63,649 nt of DNA from Streptococcus mitis SK579 (GTDB taxonomy: Bacteria > Bacillota > Bacilli > Lactobacillales > Streptococcaceae): positions 1 through 63,649 of the forward strand of contig NZ_AJJL01000033.1 of the NCBI RefSeq assembly GCF_000257905.1. The letters run 5' to 3'. The notes beneath the pieces were generated by a model. The model saw only the letters and a list, made by a program, of their open reading frames with translations, was not told the origin of the DNA and did not search any database. Both the position numbers and the translations under genes were made by a program. Shown one piece after another: positions 16,593 to 24,938 of this stretch; positions within the stretch are counted from its first letter, which is position 1, and every line of letters starts with the position of its first letter.

Positions 16593-16614
16593 TCTTCAAA
16601 AGTAATTTACCTGC

Positions 16615-16956
16615 TTAACGAGGTGGTAGTCCAAGGGCAATACGACCGTAGCGACTGATTCGTGTGATTTTCCAAGCAGGTGACCAGGTAACTTCAACCT
16701 TGACATCTTCGATACCCTCGATTTGTTTCAGACCTGCCACGATTTCGATAGGCAAACTTTCTGCGCAATCACAGGCAGTATCGGTGAAGGTCATGACAAT
16801 CTTGCAGAGGCCTGTTTCGTCCAGATTGATTTCATAAATCAACCCTAGATTGTAAACATCCAATTCCACATCTGTGTCAAAAACCTTCTCTAGTTTTTCG
16901 ATAATTTGGTCTTGTAAGGCCAAAGCGCGGTCATTGATTTTGATATCCTCTCTCAT
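16615..16956 (-). CDS. DUF59 / MIP18-family metal-sulfur cluster assembly protein (SufT/PaaD-like)
   Basis: 113 aa, soluble. Matches the MIP18/DUF59 fold: an N-terminal helix (Glu-Lys-Leu-Glu-x-Val-x-Asp), then Asn-Leu-Gly-Leu-Ile-Tyr-Glu-Ile, then Met-Thr-Phe-Thr-Asp-Thr-Ala-Cys-Asp-Cys near residues 58-68, and a basic C-terminus ending Leu-Gly-Leu-Pro-Pro-Arg. Relatives (SufT, PaaD, CIA2) help load or mature Fe-S proteins; the client here is unknown, though the neighbouring ilvD product is an Fe-S enzyme. GGAGGG lies 6 nt before the ATG. Single gene, convergent with ilvD. Confidence 0.85.
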   Translation of the reverse strand: MREDIKINDRALALQDQIIEKLEKVFDTDVELDVYNLGLIYEINLDETGLCKIVMTFTDTACDCAESLPIEIVAGLKQIEGIEDVKVEVTWSPAWKITRISRYGRIALGLPPR

Positions 16957-17025
16957 TACAGTCCCTCCACGTGATAAATATCCTCTATTTTCTCATAATT
17001 CTGACAATTTGGCAAGTTTTTGATG

Positions 17026-17040
17026 ATTTTTCTGAAAAAA
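17026..17040 (+). promoter_or_regulatory. CodY-box-like site upstream of rgg
   Basis: ATTTTTCTGAAAAAA matches 12 of 15 positions of the CodY consensus and directly precedes the AT-rich -10 region (TATGATAATATA, 17041-17052). Weak on its own. Confidence 0.35.
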
Positions 17041-17080
17041 TATGATAATATAAAGAAAATAGGGAATCAAGGGGAAGTTT

Positions 17081-17932
17081 ATGGAGCAGATTGGAAAAGT
17101 CTTTAGACAACTACGAGAGTCAAGACATATCTCGCTGAGACAAGCAACTGGGGGACAATTTTCGCCGTCCATGTTATCCCGCTTTGAAACTGGTCAGAGT
17201 GAACTTTCGGTGGAAAAGTTTCTATTTGCTCTGGGAAATATATCTGCCAGTGTGGAGGAAATCCTTTTTCTGGCGAGAGGGTTCCAGTATGATACAGATT
17301 CTGAGTTGAGAAAAGAAATCATAGATGTCTTGGATCCAAAGAATATAGCACCTCTTGAAGACTTGTATCGCAAGGAGTATCAAAAGCATGCCCATTCTCA
17401 AAACAAACAGAAACATATTCTAAATGCCATTATGATCAAGTCTTATATGAGGAGCATGGATGAAAAGGTAGAGTTAACAGCAGAAGAAGGGAAAGTCCTT
17501 CATGATTATTTGTTTTCTACCGAGATTTGGGGAATCTATGAACTCAATTTATTTTCAGTCAGTTCACCATTTTTATCTGTTTCTCTTTTTACTAGATATG
17601 TACGAGAAATGGTCCGAAAATCTGATTTTCTAATGGAAATGTCTGGCAATCGAAACCTTTTTCACACTATACTATTGAATGGCTTTTTAGCCAGCATTGA
17701 GTGTGAAGAATTTACTAATGCCTATTATTTTAAACGTGTTATCAAAGAGCATTTCTACAAGGAAAATGAGACTTATTTCCGAATTGTCTATTTGTGGGCG
17801 GAAGGTCTCCTTGATAGCAAGCAAGGTAGAGTCAAGGAAGGTCAGAAAAAGATGGAGGATGCTGTCCATATTTTTGAGATGCTTGGCTGTAATAAATCTG
17901 CCGAATACTATAGAAAAACGACCGATTGTTGA
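17081..17932 (+). CDS. Rgg/GadR/MutR-family transcriptional regulator
   Basis: 283 aa. An N-terminal HTH (residues 5-60: Phe-Arg-Gln-Leu-Arg-Glu-Ser-Arg...Ser-Arg-Phe-Glu-Thr-Gly-Gln-Ser) is followed by a helical repeat domain (about 70-283), typical Rgg length. Rgg proteins are cytoplasmic and often sense imported short hydrophobic peptides. No SHP-like peptide gene was found within the flanking gaps, so this may be a stand-alone Rgg. The MFS gene 200 nt downstream, in the same direction but with its own terminator and promoter between, is a plausible target. AAGGGGAAG precedes the ATG. Confidence 0.88.
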   Translation: MEQIGKVFRQLRESRHISLRQATGGQFSPSMLSRFETGQSELSVEKFLFALGNISASVEEILFLARGFQYDTDSELRKEIIDVLDPKNIAPLEDLYRKEYQKHAHSQNKQKHILNAIMIKSYMRSMDEKVELTAEEGKVLHDYLFSTEIWGIYELNLFSVSSPFLSVSLFTRYVREMVRKSDFLMEMSGNRNLFHTILLNGFLASIECEEFTNAYYFKRVIKEHFYKENETYFRIVYLWAEGLLDSKQGRVKEGQKKMEDAVHIFEMLGCNKSAEYYRKTTDC

Positions 17933-17969
17933 ATATCTGCAAACTAAGAAAATAATTTGAAATTTGAAG

Positions 17970-18022
17970 CGATAGAATTGTTGAGCTCTCACAGGTTATC
18001 AAAGAAGTTCTATCGTTTTTTT
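17970..18022 (+). terminator. Terminator of rgg
   Basis: CGATAGAA (17970-17977) pairs with TTCTATCG (18008-18015), a long loop, then seven T's. Confidence 0.7.
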
Positions 18023-18075
18023 GCTCATTTCATTTGTTGCATATATTCAAAAGTTTTTCCTCTAAAATTTCTAAG

Positions 18076-18084
18076 TGCTATACT
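18076..18084 (+). promoter_or_regulatory. Extended -10 promoter of the MFS gene
   Basis: TGCTATACT (18076-18084), 47 nt before the start codon; no clear -35, which would suit an activator such as the adjacent Rgg. Confidence 0.5.
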
Positions 18085-18130
18085 ATAGTCATACTTCACA
18101 TAAAACTTCGAACAAGAAGGGAGATTATCT

Positions 18131-19378
18131 ATGAAACTATTGTTTAGAAATCAAGCTTATCGACTCTTGACTTTGTCACGCTTCTTCAATGCTTTTGGTG
18201 CTTCAATTTTTAACCTGGTCTTTATCGTCTATGCATCGACCCTGCCACAAGCCTCGTTTGCTGTTGCTATGGCGAATATTGTCATGATTATTCCGACTCT
18301 CTTTACAGTTTTTGTAGGGATTCGGGCAGATTACACGAGGGATAAGGTCAAATGGATGGTCTATAGCGGTTTGTTTCAGGCGGTTTTATTTTTTCTAGCA
18401 GCCCTAGTTGTTCAGCAAGCTAGTCTCTTTGCCTTTTCTAGCCTGTGTTTAATCAATGTCATTAGTGATGTCATCAGTGATTTTGCAGGTGGTTTGCGCA
18501 TGCCTCTCATTAAGGAAAAAGTAGCTGAAGATGATTTGATGGAGGCTTACTCTTTTTCCCAGTTCATTACCTATATTTCAGCTATTGGTGGTCAAGCTTT
18601 TGGAGTCTGGCTCTTAGGGCTATCGGTCAACAATTTTTCCCTCGTTGCGGGAATCAATGCCTGTTTCTTCCTAGTATCAGCCGTCATCCTCTTTTTAGGA
18701 AAAAGCAAATTGAGTCTGTCAATGTCATCTGCTGATGCTGAATCACTAAAAAATGAGAAGCTTTCTATCAAAGACCAATTTCTAACGATTTATCGAAATT
18801 TACGTCTCGTTTTTCTTAAAGGTGGACAGAAAAACTTTGGATTCATGATTTTTGCTGTCTTGCTTATCAATGCCTTGGGTGGCGCTTTAGGAAGCATCTA
18901 TAACATCTTCTTTTTGAGCCATTCTCTTTTGGACTTTTCTTACACAGAGGCATTATTTATCAGTCAAGTCTGTGCTTTGTTAGCAATCATCATCAGTAGC
19001 CTTACGGGCAATGATTATTTTGGGAAGCAGTCCTTGCCTAGATTGATGATGTGGGTGACCGTAGGACTCAGTCTAGTTGGTCTAGCTAATTTATTCAATC
19101 AAGTCGTACTTGGTTTACTATTTCTCTGTTCAACTCTGTATGTGTCTGGTAAAGTTCAACCAAAGATTAGTGCCATGCTCCTGAAAAATCTAGCTCCAGA
19201 GGTTCTAGCTCGTACTAGTAATTTTTTAGGTCTCTTGTTCACCTTATCCATACCTGTGGGAACAGCCTGTTTTTCACTTGTAGCCGTATGGAATATACAG
19301 TTGACTTGGATGCTATTTGTTGGTCTTTCCTTGCTAGCTATTTTTTTGACAGTTCTTAATCTCAAAAATGATATCTAA
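18131..19378 (+). CDS. MFS transporter
   Basis: 415 aa with about 12 hydrophobic segments and a polar central loop (around residues 195-225), the layout of a major facilitator. The N-terminus (Phe-Arg-Asn-Gln-Ala-Tyr-Arg-Leu-Leu-Thr-Leu-Ser-Arg-Phe-Phe-Asn) and Gly-Ile-Arg-Ala-Asp-Tyr-Thr-Arg-Asp-Lys in the loop after helix 2 resemble MFS exporters of the MefA/DHA type. The substrate cannot be told from sequence. AGAAGGGAG is its SD. It follows the Rgg regulator and precedes hisS. Confidence 0.85.
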   Translation: MKLLFRNQAYRLLTLSRFFNAFGASIFNLVFIVYASTLPQASFAVAMANIVMIIPTLFTVFVGIRADYTRDKVKWMVYSGLFQAVLFFLAALVVQQASLFAFSSLCLINVISDVISDFAGGLRMPLIKEKVAEDDLMEAYSFSQFITYISAIGGQAFGVWLLGLSVNNFSLVAGINACFFLVSAVILFLGKSKLSLSMSSADAESLKNEKLSIKDQFLTIYRNLRLVFLKGGQKNFGFMIFAVLLINALGGALGSIYNIFFLSHSLLDFSYTEALFISQVCALLAIIISSLTGNDYFGKQSLPRLMMWVTVGLSLVGLANLFNQVVLGLLFLCSTLYVSGKVQPKISAMLLKNLAPEVLARTSNFLGLLFTLSIPVGTACFSLVAVWNIQLTWMLFVGLSLLAIFLTVLNLKNDI

Positions 19379-19417
19379 ATCCTAATTTTTTTCTTACTGT
19401 TTTAATCCCTCTATTTA

Positions 19418-19426
19418 TGGTAAAAT
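19418..19426 (+). promoter_or_regulatory. Extended -10 promoter of hisS
   Basis: TGGTAAAAT 30 nt before the start. The leader is too short for a T-box. Confidence 0.5.
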
Positions 19427-19455
19427 AAGACTATTAAGTTTAAAGAGGATTCCCT

Positions 19456-20736
19456 ATGAAATTACAAAAACCAAAAGGAACGCAGGATATTTTACCTGCT
19501 GAATCTGCCAAATGGCAGTACGTTGAGGGCTTTGCCCGTGAGATTTTCAAGCGCTACAACTATGCAGAAGTGCGCACGCCTATTTTTGAGCATTACGAGG
19601 TCATCAGTCGCTCTGTCGGAGATACAACGGATATCGTAACCAAGGAAATGTACGACTTCTATGACAAGGGTGACCGCCATATCACCCTCCGTCCAGAAGG
19701 AACTGCGCCTGTTGTTCGTTCCTATGTGGAAAATAAACTTTTCGCCCCAGAAGTGCAAAAGCCAAGTAAGTTCTACTACATGGGACCTATGTTCCGTTAC
19801 GAGCGTCCACAAGCAGGGCGTTTACGCCAGTTCCACCAAATCGGTGTTGAGTGCTTTGGCTCTAGCAATCCAGCTACCGATGTGGAAACTATCGCGATGG
19901 CAGCTCATTTCTTGAAAGAAATCGGTATCCAAGGTGTCAAATTGCATCTTAACACTCTTGGAAATCCTGAGAGCCGTGCAGCCTACCGTCAAGCCTTGAT
20001 CGACTATTTGACACCGCTCAAGGAGACTTTGTCTAAGGATAGCCAACGTCGTTTGGAGGAAAATCCTCTCCGTGTCTTGGACTCTAAGGAAAAAGAAGAC
20101 AAGGTGGCAGTGGAGAATGCGCCGTCTATCTTGGACTTCCTTGATGAAGAAAGCCAAGCTCATTTTGATGCTGTGCGTCAGATGTTGGAAAATCTTGGAG
20201 TAGACTATATCATCGATACCAATATGGTGCGTGGTCTGGACTACTACAACCACACGATTTTCGAGTTTATCACTGAAATCGAGGGCAATGACCTGACAGT
20301 CTGTGCAGGTGGCCGTTACGATGGCTTGGTTGCTTACTTTGGAGGCCCTGAGACTGCTGGATTTGGTTTTGGACTTGGTGTAGAGCGCCTGCTTCTCATT
20401 CTTGAAAAGCAAGGTGTGGCCCTCCCTATCGAAAACGCCCTAGATGTCTATATCGCAGTCTTGGGTCAAGGGGCAAATATCAAGGCCTTGGAATTGGTGC
20501 AAGCCCTTCGCCAACAAAGTTTCAAAGCAGAGCGTGATTACCTCAACCGTAAACTCAAAGCTCAATTCAAGTCAGCCGATGTCTTTGCTGCTAAAACCCT
20601 CATCACCCTAGGCGAGAGCGAAGTCGAAAGCGGACAAGTGACAGTCAAGAACAACCAAACCCGAGAAGAAGTGCAAGTGTCGCTTGAGACAATCAGCAAA
20701 AACTTCTCAGAAATCTTTGAAAAATTAGGCTTTTAA
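19456..20736 (+). CDS. hisS: Histidyl-tRNA synthetase
   Basis: 426 aa, normal length. Charges tRNA-His with histidine. Class II features: motif 2 region [10 protein letters not shown] (about 115-124), the histidine-specific Gly-Leu-Asp-Tyr-Tyr-Asn (about 260), motif 3 Gly-Phe-Gly-Leu-Gly-Val-Glu-Arg-Leu, and a C-terminal anticodon-binding domain. AGAGGA precedes the ATG. In its own transcription unit, closed by a terminator. Confidence 0.97.
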   Translation: MKLQKPKGTQDILPAESAKWQYVEGFAREIFKRYNYAEVRTPIFEHYEVISRSVGDTTDIVTKEMYDFYDKGDRHITLRPEGTAPVVRSYVENKLFAPEVQKPSKFYYMGPMFRYERPQAGRLRQFHQIGVECFGSSNPATDVETIAMAAHFLKEIGIQGVKLHLNTLGNPESRAAYRQALIDYLTPLKETLSKDSQRRLEENPLRVLDSKEKEDKVAVENAPSILDFLDEESQAHFDAVRQMLENLGVDYIIDTNMVRGLDYYNHTIFEFITEIEGNDLTVCAGGRYDGLVAYFGGPETAGFGFGLGVERLLLILEKQGVALPIENALDVYIAVLGQGANIKALELVQALRQQSFKAERDYLNRKLKAQFKSADVFAAKTLITLGESEVESGQVTVKNNQTREEVQVSLETISKNFSEIFEKLGF

Positions 20737-20747
20737 TAGTAGAAAAA

Positions 20748-20777
20748 CTGGCCAGGATCTTATTCCTGACCTTTTTC
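20748..20777 (+). terminator. Terminator of hisS
   Basis: GGCCAGG (20750-20756) with CCTGACC (20765-20771), one mismatch, then TTTTT. Confidence 0.65.
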
Positions 20778-20804
20778 TTTTGCAAAATGACAAAAATCAT
20801 AAAC

Positions 20805-20830
20805 TTTTTGACAAACATGATTGTCAAAAA
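20805..20830. promoter_or_regulatory. Palindromic operator in front of the HTH/DUF3169/ABC cluster
   Basis: TTTTTGACAA (20805-20814) and TTGTCAAAAA (20821-20830) form a perfect 10-bp inverted repeat with a 6-nt centre. The right arm contains the -35 hexamer of the promoter below, so a bound dimer would block RNA polymerase. The HTH protein encoded at 21213 is the natural candidate. Confidence 0.65.
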
Positions 20831-20849
20831 GAAAAAGATGTGTTACAAT
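20821..20849 (+). promoter_or_regulatory. Promoter of the small-protein/HTH/DUF3169/ABC operon
   Basis: TTGTCA (20821-20826), 17-nt spacer, TACAAT (20844-20849). Confidence 0.7.
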
Positions 20850-20888
20850 GTAAGCAAGTTAAGAAATAAAGAAATAGGAGGGAGCCAC

Positions 20889-21203
20889 ATGTGGGTATGG
20901 ATTTTTTTCCCTTTTCTCGTCTTGATTTATAGTAGTCAATCTAAAAAAATTAAGCGGTTAGAGAAGAGGTTAAAGGTAATCGAAAGAAAAGAGAAAGGAA
21001 ATATAGATATGTCAAGATTATTGCAAGAATTAATTGGGAAAAAACCAACAATCGTTGGACAAGTGTTTGGAACATCTTTATGGGAAGTTGTGGATGTTGA
21101 TGAGGAATGGGTCAAACTACGTCATGTTGATAAAAATGGGAAAGAAAAATTCAAGTTGCAACGTATTGAGGATATCCAAACTGTTGAATTTGACGGAAAG
21201 TAG
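20889..21203 (+). CDS. Small membrane-anchored protein, unknown function
   Basis: 104 aa when started at the ATG at 20889, which has GGAGGGAG 5 nt upstream; the longer frame from 20787 overlaps the promoter and is rejected. One N-terminal hydrophobic segment (residues 2-14), then a very basic Lys/Arg-Glu coiled stretch (17-37), then a compact beta-rich C-terminal part (about 52-100) with Val-Gly-Gln-Val-Phe-Gly-Thr and Val-Lys-Leu-Arg-His-Val. I do not recognise a named family. It heads the operon with the HTH regulator and DUF3169 protein. Confidence 0.7.
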   Translation: MWVWIFFPFLVLIYSSQSKKIKRLEKRLKVIERKEKGNIDMSRLLQELIGKKPTIVGQVFGTSLWEVVDVDEEWVKLRHVDKNGKEKFKLQRIEDIQTVEFDGK

Positions 21204-21212
21204 GTGTGTAAC

Positions 21213-21419
21213 ATGCAACTAAAAAATCGTCTAAAAGAGCTGCGGGCTCGCGATGGCCTCAATCAAACCGAACTAGCCAAGCTAGCAGAGGTTTCCAGAC
21301 AGACTATCAGCCTATTAGAACGGGACGAATACACCCCGTCCGTTGTGATTGCTTTGAAAATATCTCAGATTTTCAACGAAACAGTCGAATCGGTATTTCG
21401 CTTGGAGGAGGACGAGTGA
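21213..21419 (+). CDS. HTH Xre/Cro-type regulator
   Basis: 68 aa, a single helix-turn-helix domain (Asn-Gln-Thr-Glu-Leu-Ala-Lys-Leu-Ala...Ser-Arg-Gln-Thr-Ile-Ser-Leu-Leu-Glu-Arg) like the small regulators paired with DUF3169 or ABC genes. ATG 21213 sits 5 nt after AGTAGGTG; a GTG at 21204 overlaps that SD and is less likely. It probably binds the palindrome at 20805-20830. The ATG of the next gene overlaps its stop codon by one base, so the two are coupled. Confidence 0.87.
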   Translation: MQLKNRLKELRARDGLNQTELAKLAEVSRQTISLLERDEYTPSVVIALKISQIFNETVESVFRLEEDE

Positions 21420-21616
21420 TGAACAAGTATAAAGTGATTTATTATGTAGTTGCCATAGCTTTATTAGTCAGCGTGTGTCTACTAATTGGAACAAATCTAG
21501 GATGGTTTGATCTCTATTATAGCGACCAATTTATCTGGGCCTACTTTGCCCTCATCCCAGTAATTGACTGGATTGAAAAGAAAGCAAAAAATCTAGCAAG
21601 TGAAAAAGGAGAATGA
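21419..21616 (+). CDS. Small two-helix membrane protein
   Basis: 65 aa from the ATG at 21419, overlapping the HTH stop codon by one base; GGAGGA lies upstream in the HTH gene. Two hydrophobic segments (about 8-26 and 38-50) and a basic tail (Glu-Lys-Lys-Ala-Lys-Asn). It resembles small membrane proteins commonly found beside these HTH regulators. The function is unknown. Confidence 0.75.
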   Translation: MNKYKVIYYVVAIALLVSVCLLIGTNLGWFDLYYSDQFIWAYFALIPVIDWIEKKAKNLASEKGE

Positions 21617-21618
21617 GA

Positions 21619-22359
21619 ATGAAAAAGAAAAATAAACGTGGATTGTTATTTTTAATGTCTGTTTTCTTTGGAGGTTTCTTGGGCGGTTTTGTAGGGATGT
21701 TTAAGGCAGGTGCCGAATCCTACGAAGTTATTTTAGATGTAAATGTCTTGATACCCTGGATATCAACTATTTGTTTACTGTTAGGTTTTATTAGCGTTCT
21801 TTTGACTTTCAATTTCCTAAAGAAAAGCAGAAAATTTCACTCCTTGTATCAAGAGGAAATGGATGATGAACTGAATGAAACCTATTATGTGCAAATGTAT
21901 CGGAATCTTGAGTTTGGAAGCATTGCTTTTAATATTACAAGTGTAGCGATTTCATTATCTATTTTCCTCTCATTAAATGAAGTGGTTATATTGCATACAG
22001 GCCACCAAACATTTTCCCTCTCTTTCTTAGCCTTTGTGCTATTCTTATCCGCTCAAAAATCTCTTTCTAAAACAATTGCGATTGTTCGTCAGTTTGATTT
22101 GTCTCTTTTCTCGACACCCAAGGATGTCTTAGATTATATAAATTCTTATGATGAAGGAGAGCGACAAGCTAATTTGGAACAGAGTTTTCGAATTTTATTC
22201 CAATTACACCAATATGTCTTACCAGCCTTATATGTCTTTATTATTATCATTTCTTTCTTGACAGATGAGATTCAGTTACTAGCTTTCTTGCTTGTCGGAG
22301 CTATCCATGTTTATATCAATGTGATGCAGTTGCCTATGGTAAAACGCTATTTCAAATAA
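21619..22359 (+). CDS. DUF3169 family membrane protein
   Basis: 246 aa from the ATG at 21619, 7 nt after AAAGGAG; an ATG at 21613 is only 1 nt from the SD. About six hydrophobic segments with Lys-rich ends, and a polar loop between segments 2 and 3 with Asp-Glu-Leu-Asn-Glu-Thr-Tyr. It matches DUF3169 proteins, which typically follow a small HTH gene as here. Function unknown; a sensor or accessory for the downstream ABC transporter is possible. Confidence 0.8.
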   Translation: MKKKNKRGLLFLMSVFFGGFLGGFVGMFKAGAESYEVILDVNVLIPWISTICLLLGFISVLLTFNFLKKSRKFHSLYQEEMDDELNETYYVQMYRNLEFGSIAFNITSVAISLSIFLSLNEVVILHTGHQTFSLSFLAFVLFLSAQKSLSKTIAIVRQFDLSLFSTPKDVLDYINSYDEGERQANLEQSFRILFQLHQYVLPALYVFIIIISFLTDEIQLLAFLLVGAIHVYINVMQLPMVKRYFK

Positions 22360-22369
22360 AGGAGTTTCT

Positions 22370-23194
22370 ATGATTCGTGTTGAAAATGTAAGCAAAAGTT
22401 TTGGGAGTAAAAAAGCTCTTCACCAGATTTCTTTTGAGATTAAGGAAGGTGAAATCTTTGGTTTTCTTGGCCCTTCTGGCTCAGGTAAAACAACCATGAT
22501 CAATGTCTTGACAGGTCAGTTGGCTGCAGATCAAGGTAAAACAGTTTTGTTAGGCAAGAATTCTCAAGATTTAACCTCAAATGATTTGGAACAAATTGGT
22601 ATTGTTAGTGATGGCAGTGGTTTTTATGAAAAGATGAGTCTTTATAAAAATCTTCTCATCTATGCTAAGTTATATGGTCTCAAGTCAGATAGAGTAAATC
22701 AGGTACTCCAACAGGTTGGCTTGGCAGATGCTAAAGATATTATCGCAGAAAAACTATCTACAGGAATGAAACAACGAATGTTCTTGGCTCGTGCCCTTCT
22801 GAATGCTCCTAAGATTCTCTTTCTAGATGAGCCAACCAGTGGCTTAGACCCTACAACATCCAAGATGATTCATACCCTACTTCAAGAATTAAAGCAGGCG
22901 GGGACAACTATCTTTCTGACCACGCATGATATGCATGAAGCAACTCTGCTTTGTGATCGCTTATCTCTTTTAAATAAGGGTAATTTAATAGAGTACGGAA
23001 GTCCGCAAGATATTATCCAGAAGTACCATGTGGATAAGAAAGTACGTGTGGTTTATAACGACGGACGAGAACAGATAGTTCCATTTGAAGAATTGCCACA
23101 TTTAGATACGACAGATTTGATGGTTGTTCACTCTTGTGAGCCAACTTTAGAAGAAATCTTTATCAGATTGACAGGAGAAAAGTTAGATGTTTAG
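22370..23194 (+). CDS. ABC transporter ATP-binding protein
   Basis: 274 aa. Walker A Gly-Pro-Ser-Gly-Ser-Gly-Lys-Thr-Thr (about 34-42), signature Leu-Ser-Thr-Gly-Met-Lys-Gln-Arg (about 130-137), Walker B Ile-Leu-Phe-Leu-Asp-Glu-Pro-Thr and H-loop Thr-Thr-His-Asp-Met-His-Glu. The DrrA/CcmA-like domain is followed by a C-terminal extension of about 55 aa, typical of ATPases paired with ABC-2 permeases. It powers the permease encoded by the next gene, which it overlaps by 8 nt. The substrate is unknown; the context (small HTH, CPBP protease) recalls peptide or antimicrobial export/immunity clusters. Confidence 0.9.
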   Translation: MIRVENVSKSFGSKKALHQISFEIKEGEIFGFLGPSGSGKTTMINVLTGQLAADQGKTVLLGKNSQDLTSNDLEQIGIVSDGSGFYEKMSLYKNLLIYAKLYGLKSDRVNQVLQQVGLADAKDIIAEKLSTGMKQRMFLARALLNAPKILFLDEPTSGLDPTTSKMIHTLLQELKQAGTTIFLTTHDMHEATLLCDRLSLLNKGNLIEYGSPQDIIQKYHVDKKVRVVYNDGREQIVPFEELPHLDTTDLMVVHSCEPTLEEIFIRLTGEKLDV

Positions 23195-23885
23195 AAAATT
23201 AAATGCCCTACTATGGTTAAGAGTGCAAGTTCTTATTAGCAATTCAACTTTACTGGCGACTTTATTGATGCCTTTTGGTATTGCTGTTTTATATAATGAA
23301 TTTTTAAATAAGAATGGACAATTGAGCCTATTTTTACTATCTGCTAGCTTGACGATGGTCTTGAGCATGGGAAGTGGTTATATGGTATCGATTATGATGG
23401 CAGAAGATAAGGAAAAACGAAATCTTAAATCACTCATTCTAAGTGGTGTGACAGCAACAGAGTATACTTTCAGTATGCTTGTTCTCCCTATTCTGATAAT
23501 GTTACTTGCTATGATTGTACTTCCCATCTATCTTAAAGTAGATGTATCTGGTTATTTATTTGCCTACATTATCTATTTGCTCCTAGCAACTATTAGTATT
23601 ATTTTTCTCAACCTTCTAATCGGTGCGGTGTCAGATACTCAATCTAAAGCGCAAGTTTATAGTATCTTCCCTATGTTAATTGTCTCTTTTTTACCTATAA
23701 TTGCTCTTCAAAATGATACGGTTCAAAAAGTGTTGGATTACTCGTTCGTTGGTCCTATTGTAAATCTTTTAAATAAAAAAGGTGGGGAAATATCTTTTTC
23801 TAACATCGGTATGTTACTTGCATGGGTACTTGTGTTAGGAATAGCAAACCTCTTTGTATTGAAAAACAGCTATAAAGCAAGATAG
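23187..23885 (+). CDS. ABC-2 type transporter permease
   Basis: 232 aa, six hydrophobic segments, with a cytoplasmic stretch Met-Met-Ala-Glu-Asp-Lys-Glu-Lys-Arg-Asn-Leu-Lys-Ser-Leu between segments 2 and 3, the coupling-helix pattern of ABC-2 permeases. Its start overlaps the ATPase gene by 8 nt, so translation is coupled and the two form one transporter. Export is likelier than import because no binding protein is present. Confidence 0.85.
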   Translation: MFRKLNALLWLRVQVLISNSTLLATLLMPFGIAVLYNEFLNKNGQLSLFLLSASLTMVLSMGSGYMVSIMMAEDKEKRNLKSLILSGVTATEYTFSMLVLPILIMLLAMIVLPIYLKVDVSGYLFAYIIYLLLATISIIFLNLLIGAVSDTQSKAQVYSIFPMLIVSFLPIIALQNDTVQKVLDYSFVGPIVNLLNKKGGEISFSNIGMLLAWVLVLGIANLFVLKNSYKAR

Positions 23886-23894
23886 GAGAACTTT

Positions 23895-24536
23895 ATGAAA
23901 CTACTTAAAAAACTTGGCTGGTTTCTTCTAGCCATTCTATCCTTTTTATTCATCTATGGCTTCATTCAGGTGCTCGCGACTACGTCGCTTGCCTTAGGCG
24001 CTTCACCCTATGCTGTGACCTTGCTCTATGTGGCCTTGGCTGGAGTTTATGTGTATGGCATTTACAAATGGTATCAGAAAGGTCCTGTTCGTATTGAGAA
24101 GAGTGGCTTCAACCGATTTATTTGGCTTCCTGCCTTGGTTTGGTTCTTATCTCTGGTTGTCCAGTTTTTCTTGCCGAATGATCCTTCAGTAAATCAGCAA
24201 ATAGCGATAGACTTGACTTTGTCTCAACCACTTTTCTCATTCTTTGCGGTCGTTATTTTTGCTCCTTTGACGGAAGAACTTATCTTTAGAGGGATGTTGG
24301 CACGCTATCTCTTTCCTAAGCAGGACAATAGTAAACAAACTCTGATTTTTCTTCTGGTATCCAGTGTTCTGTTTGCCTTGTTTCATTTCCCAGGTGATGT
24401 GCAACAATTTTTTGTCTATTTTAGCCTTGGTTTTAGTTTGGGCTTGGCTTATATTAGCAGAAAAGGTCTGGTCTACAGTATTTCTCTCCACGCTTTGAAT
24501 AATTTAGTCGGCTTTTTGATGATTCTCATGCTATAA
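23895..24536 (+). CDS. CPBP-family intramembrane metalloprotease
   Basis: 213 aa with about six membrane segments. The CPBP/Abi motifs are intact: Glu-Glu-Leu-Ile-Phe-Arg (EExxxR, about residues 120-125), Leu-Phe-Ala-Leu-Phe-His (FxxxH) and His-Ala-Leu-Asn-Asn (HxxxN). Streptococcal members can serve in bacteriocin immunity or prenyl-protein type processing. It ends the ABC operon after a 9-nt gap, with AGGAG upstream. Confidence 0.87.
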   Translation: MKLLKKLGWFLLAILSFLFIYGFIQVLATTSLALGASPYAVTLLYVALAGVYVYGIYKWYQKGPVRIEKSGFNRFIWLPALVWFLSLVVQFFLPNDPSVNQQIAIDLTLSQPLFSFFAVVIFAPLTEELIFRGMLARYLFPKQDNSKQTLIFLLVSSVLFALFHFPGDVQQFFVYFSLGFSLGLAYISRKGLVYSISLHALNNLVGFLMILML

Positions 24537-24553
24537 TAGAGTCAGGAGGTCAC

Positions 24554-24784
24554 ATGAAACGAGTAATTTTATTAGCAGTGATTCAGGCAGTCGTTCTATT
24601 TTTCATCATTGGGGCACTAGCTTATGCCTTCAAGGGAGATTTCTTCTACAGTCATCTAGCAGTGGTCTTTGCCCCTATTGCAGGTGTCTTGCGTTTTGGG
24701 ACAGCCTACACAACAGAAATCGTCTTGCCTCGAAAGGCAGCTGAAATCGCTGAAAAGCGTAAAGCAGGCAAAAATTCAAAATAA
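24554..24784 (+). CDS. Small two-helix membrane protein
   Basis: 76 aa, two hydrophobic segments (about 4-24 and 33-50) and a basic, Lys/Arg-rich tail. Good SD (AGGAGG) 7 nt before the ATG, 17 nt after the CPBP gene and before a terminator, so it is the last gene of that unit. Not assigned to a family. Confidence 0.75.
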   Translation: MKRVILLAVIQAVVLFFIIGALAYAFKGDFFYSHLAVVFAPIAGVLRFGTAYTTEIVLPRKAAEIAEKRKAGKNSK

Positions 24785-24787
24785 AAG

Positions 24788-24813
24788 AGTCCGATGAACT
24801 TCATCGGATTTTT
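24788..24813 (+). terminator. Terminator of the ABC/CPBP operon
   Basis: TCCGATGA (24790-24797) pairs with TCATCGGA (24801-24808), followed by TTTTT. Confidence 0.8.
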
Positions 24814-24901
24814 GTATGGACGCTAATTTTTAGGGACTTTACCTGATTTTTAAAGTCAGGCAAACTTTTCTGATGATTTTCATGAAGAGCCTGCGCTTTT
24901 A

Positions 24902-24910
24902 TGGTAAAAT
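24902..24910 (+). promoter_or_regulatory. Extended -10 promoter of aspS
   Basis: TGGTAAAAT, 29 nt before the aspS start; the leader is too short for a T-box. Confidence 0.55.
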
Positions 24911-24938
24911 AGTAACAGAATAAAAGAGGAGAGAAACA

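Noticed and set aside
17933..18130. SHP pheromone gene beside rgg
   Set aside because: No short hydrophobic ORF with an SD on either strand.
19822..20412. 196-aa open frame on the minus strand
   Set aside because: Antisense to hisS, no SD or family features.
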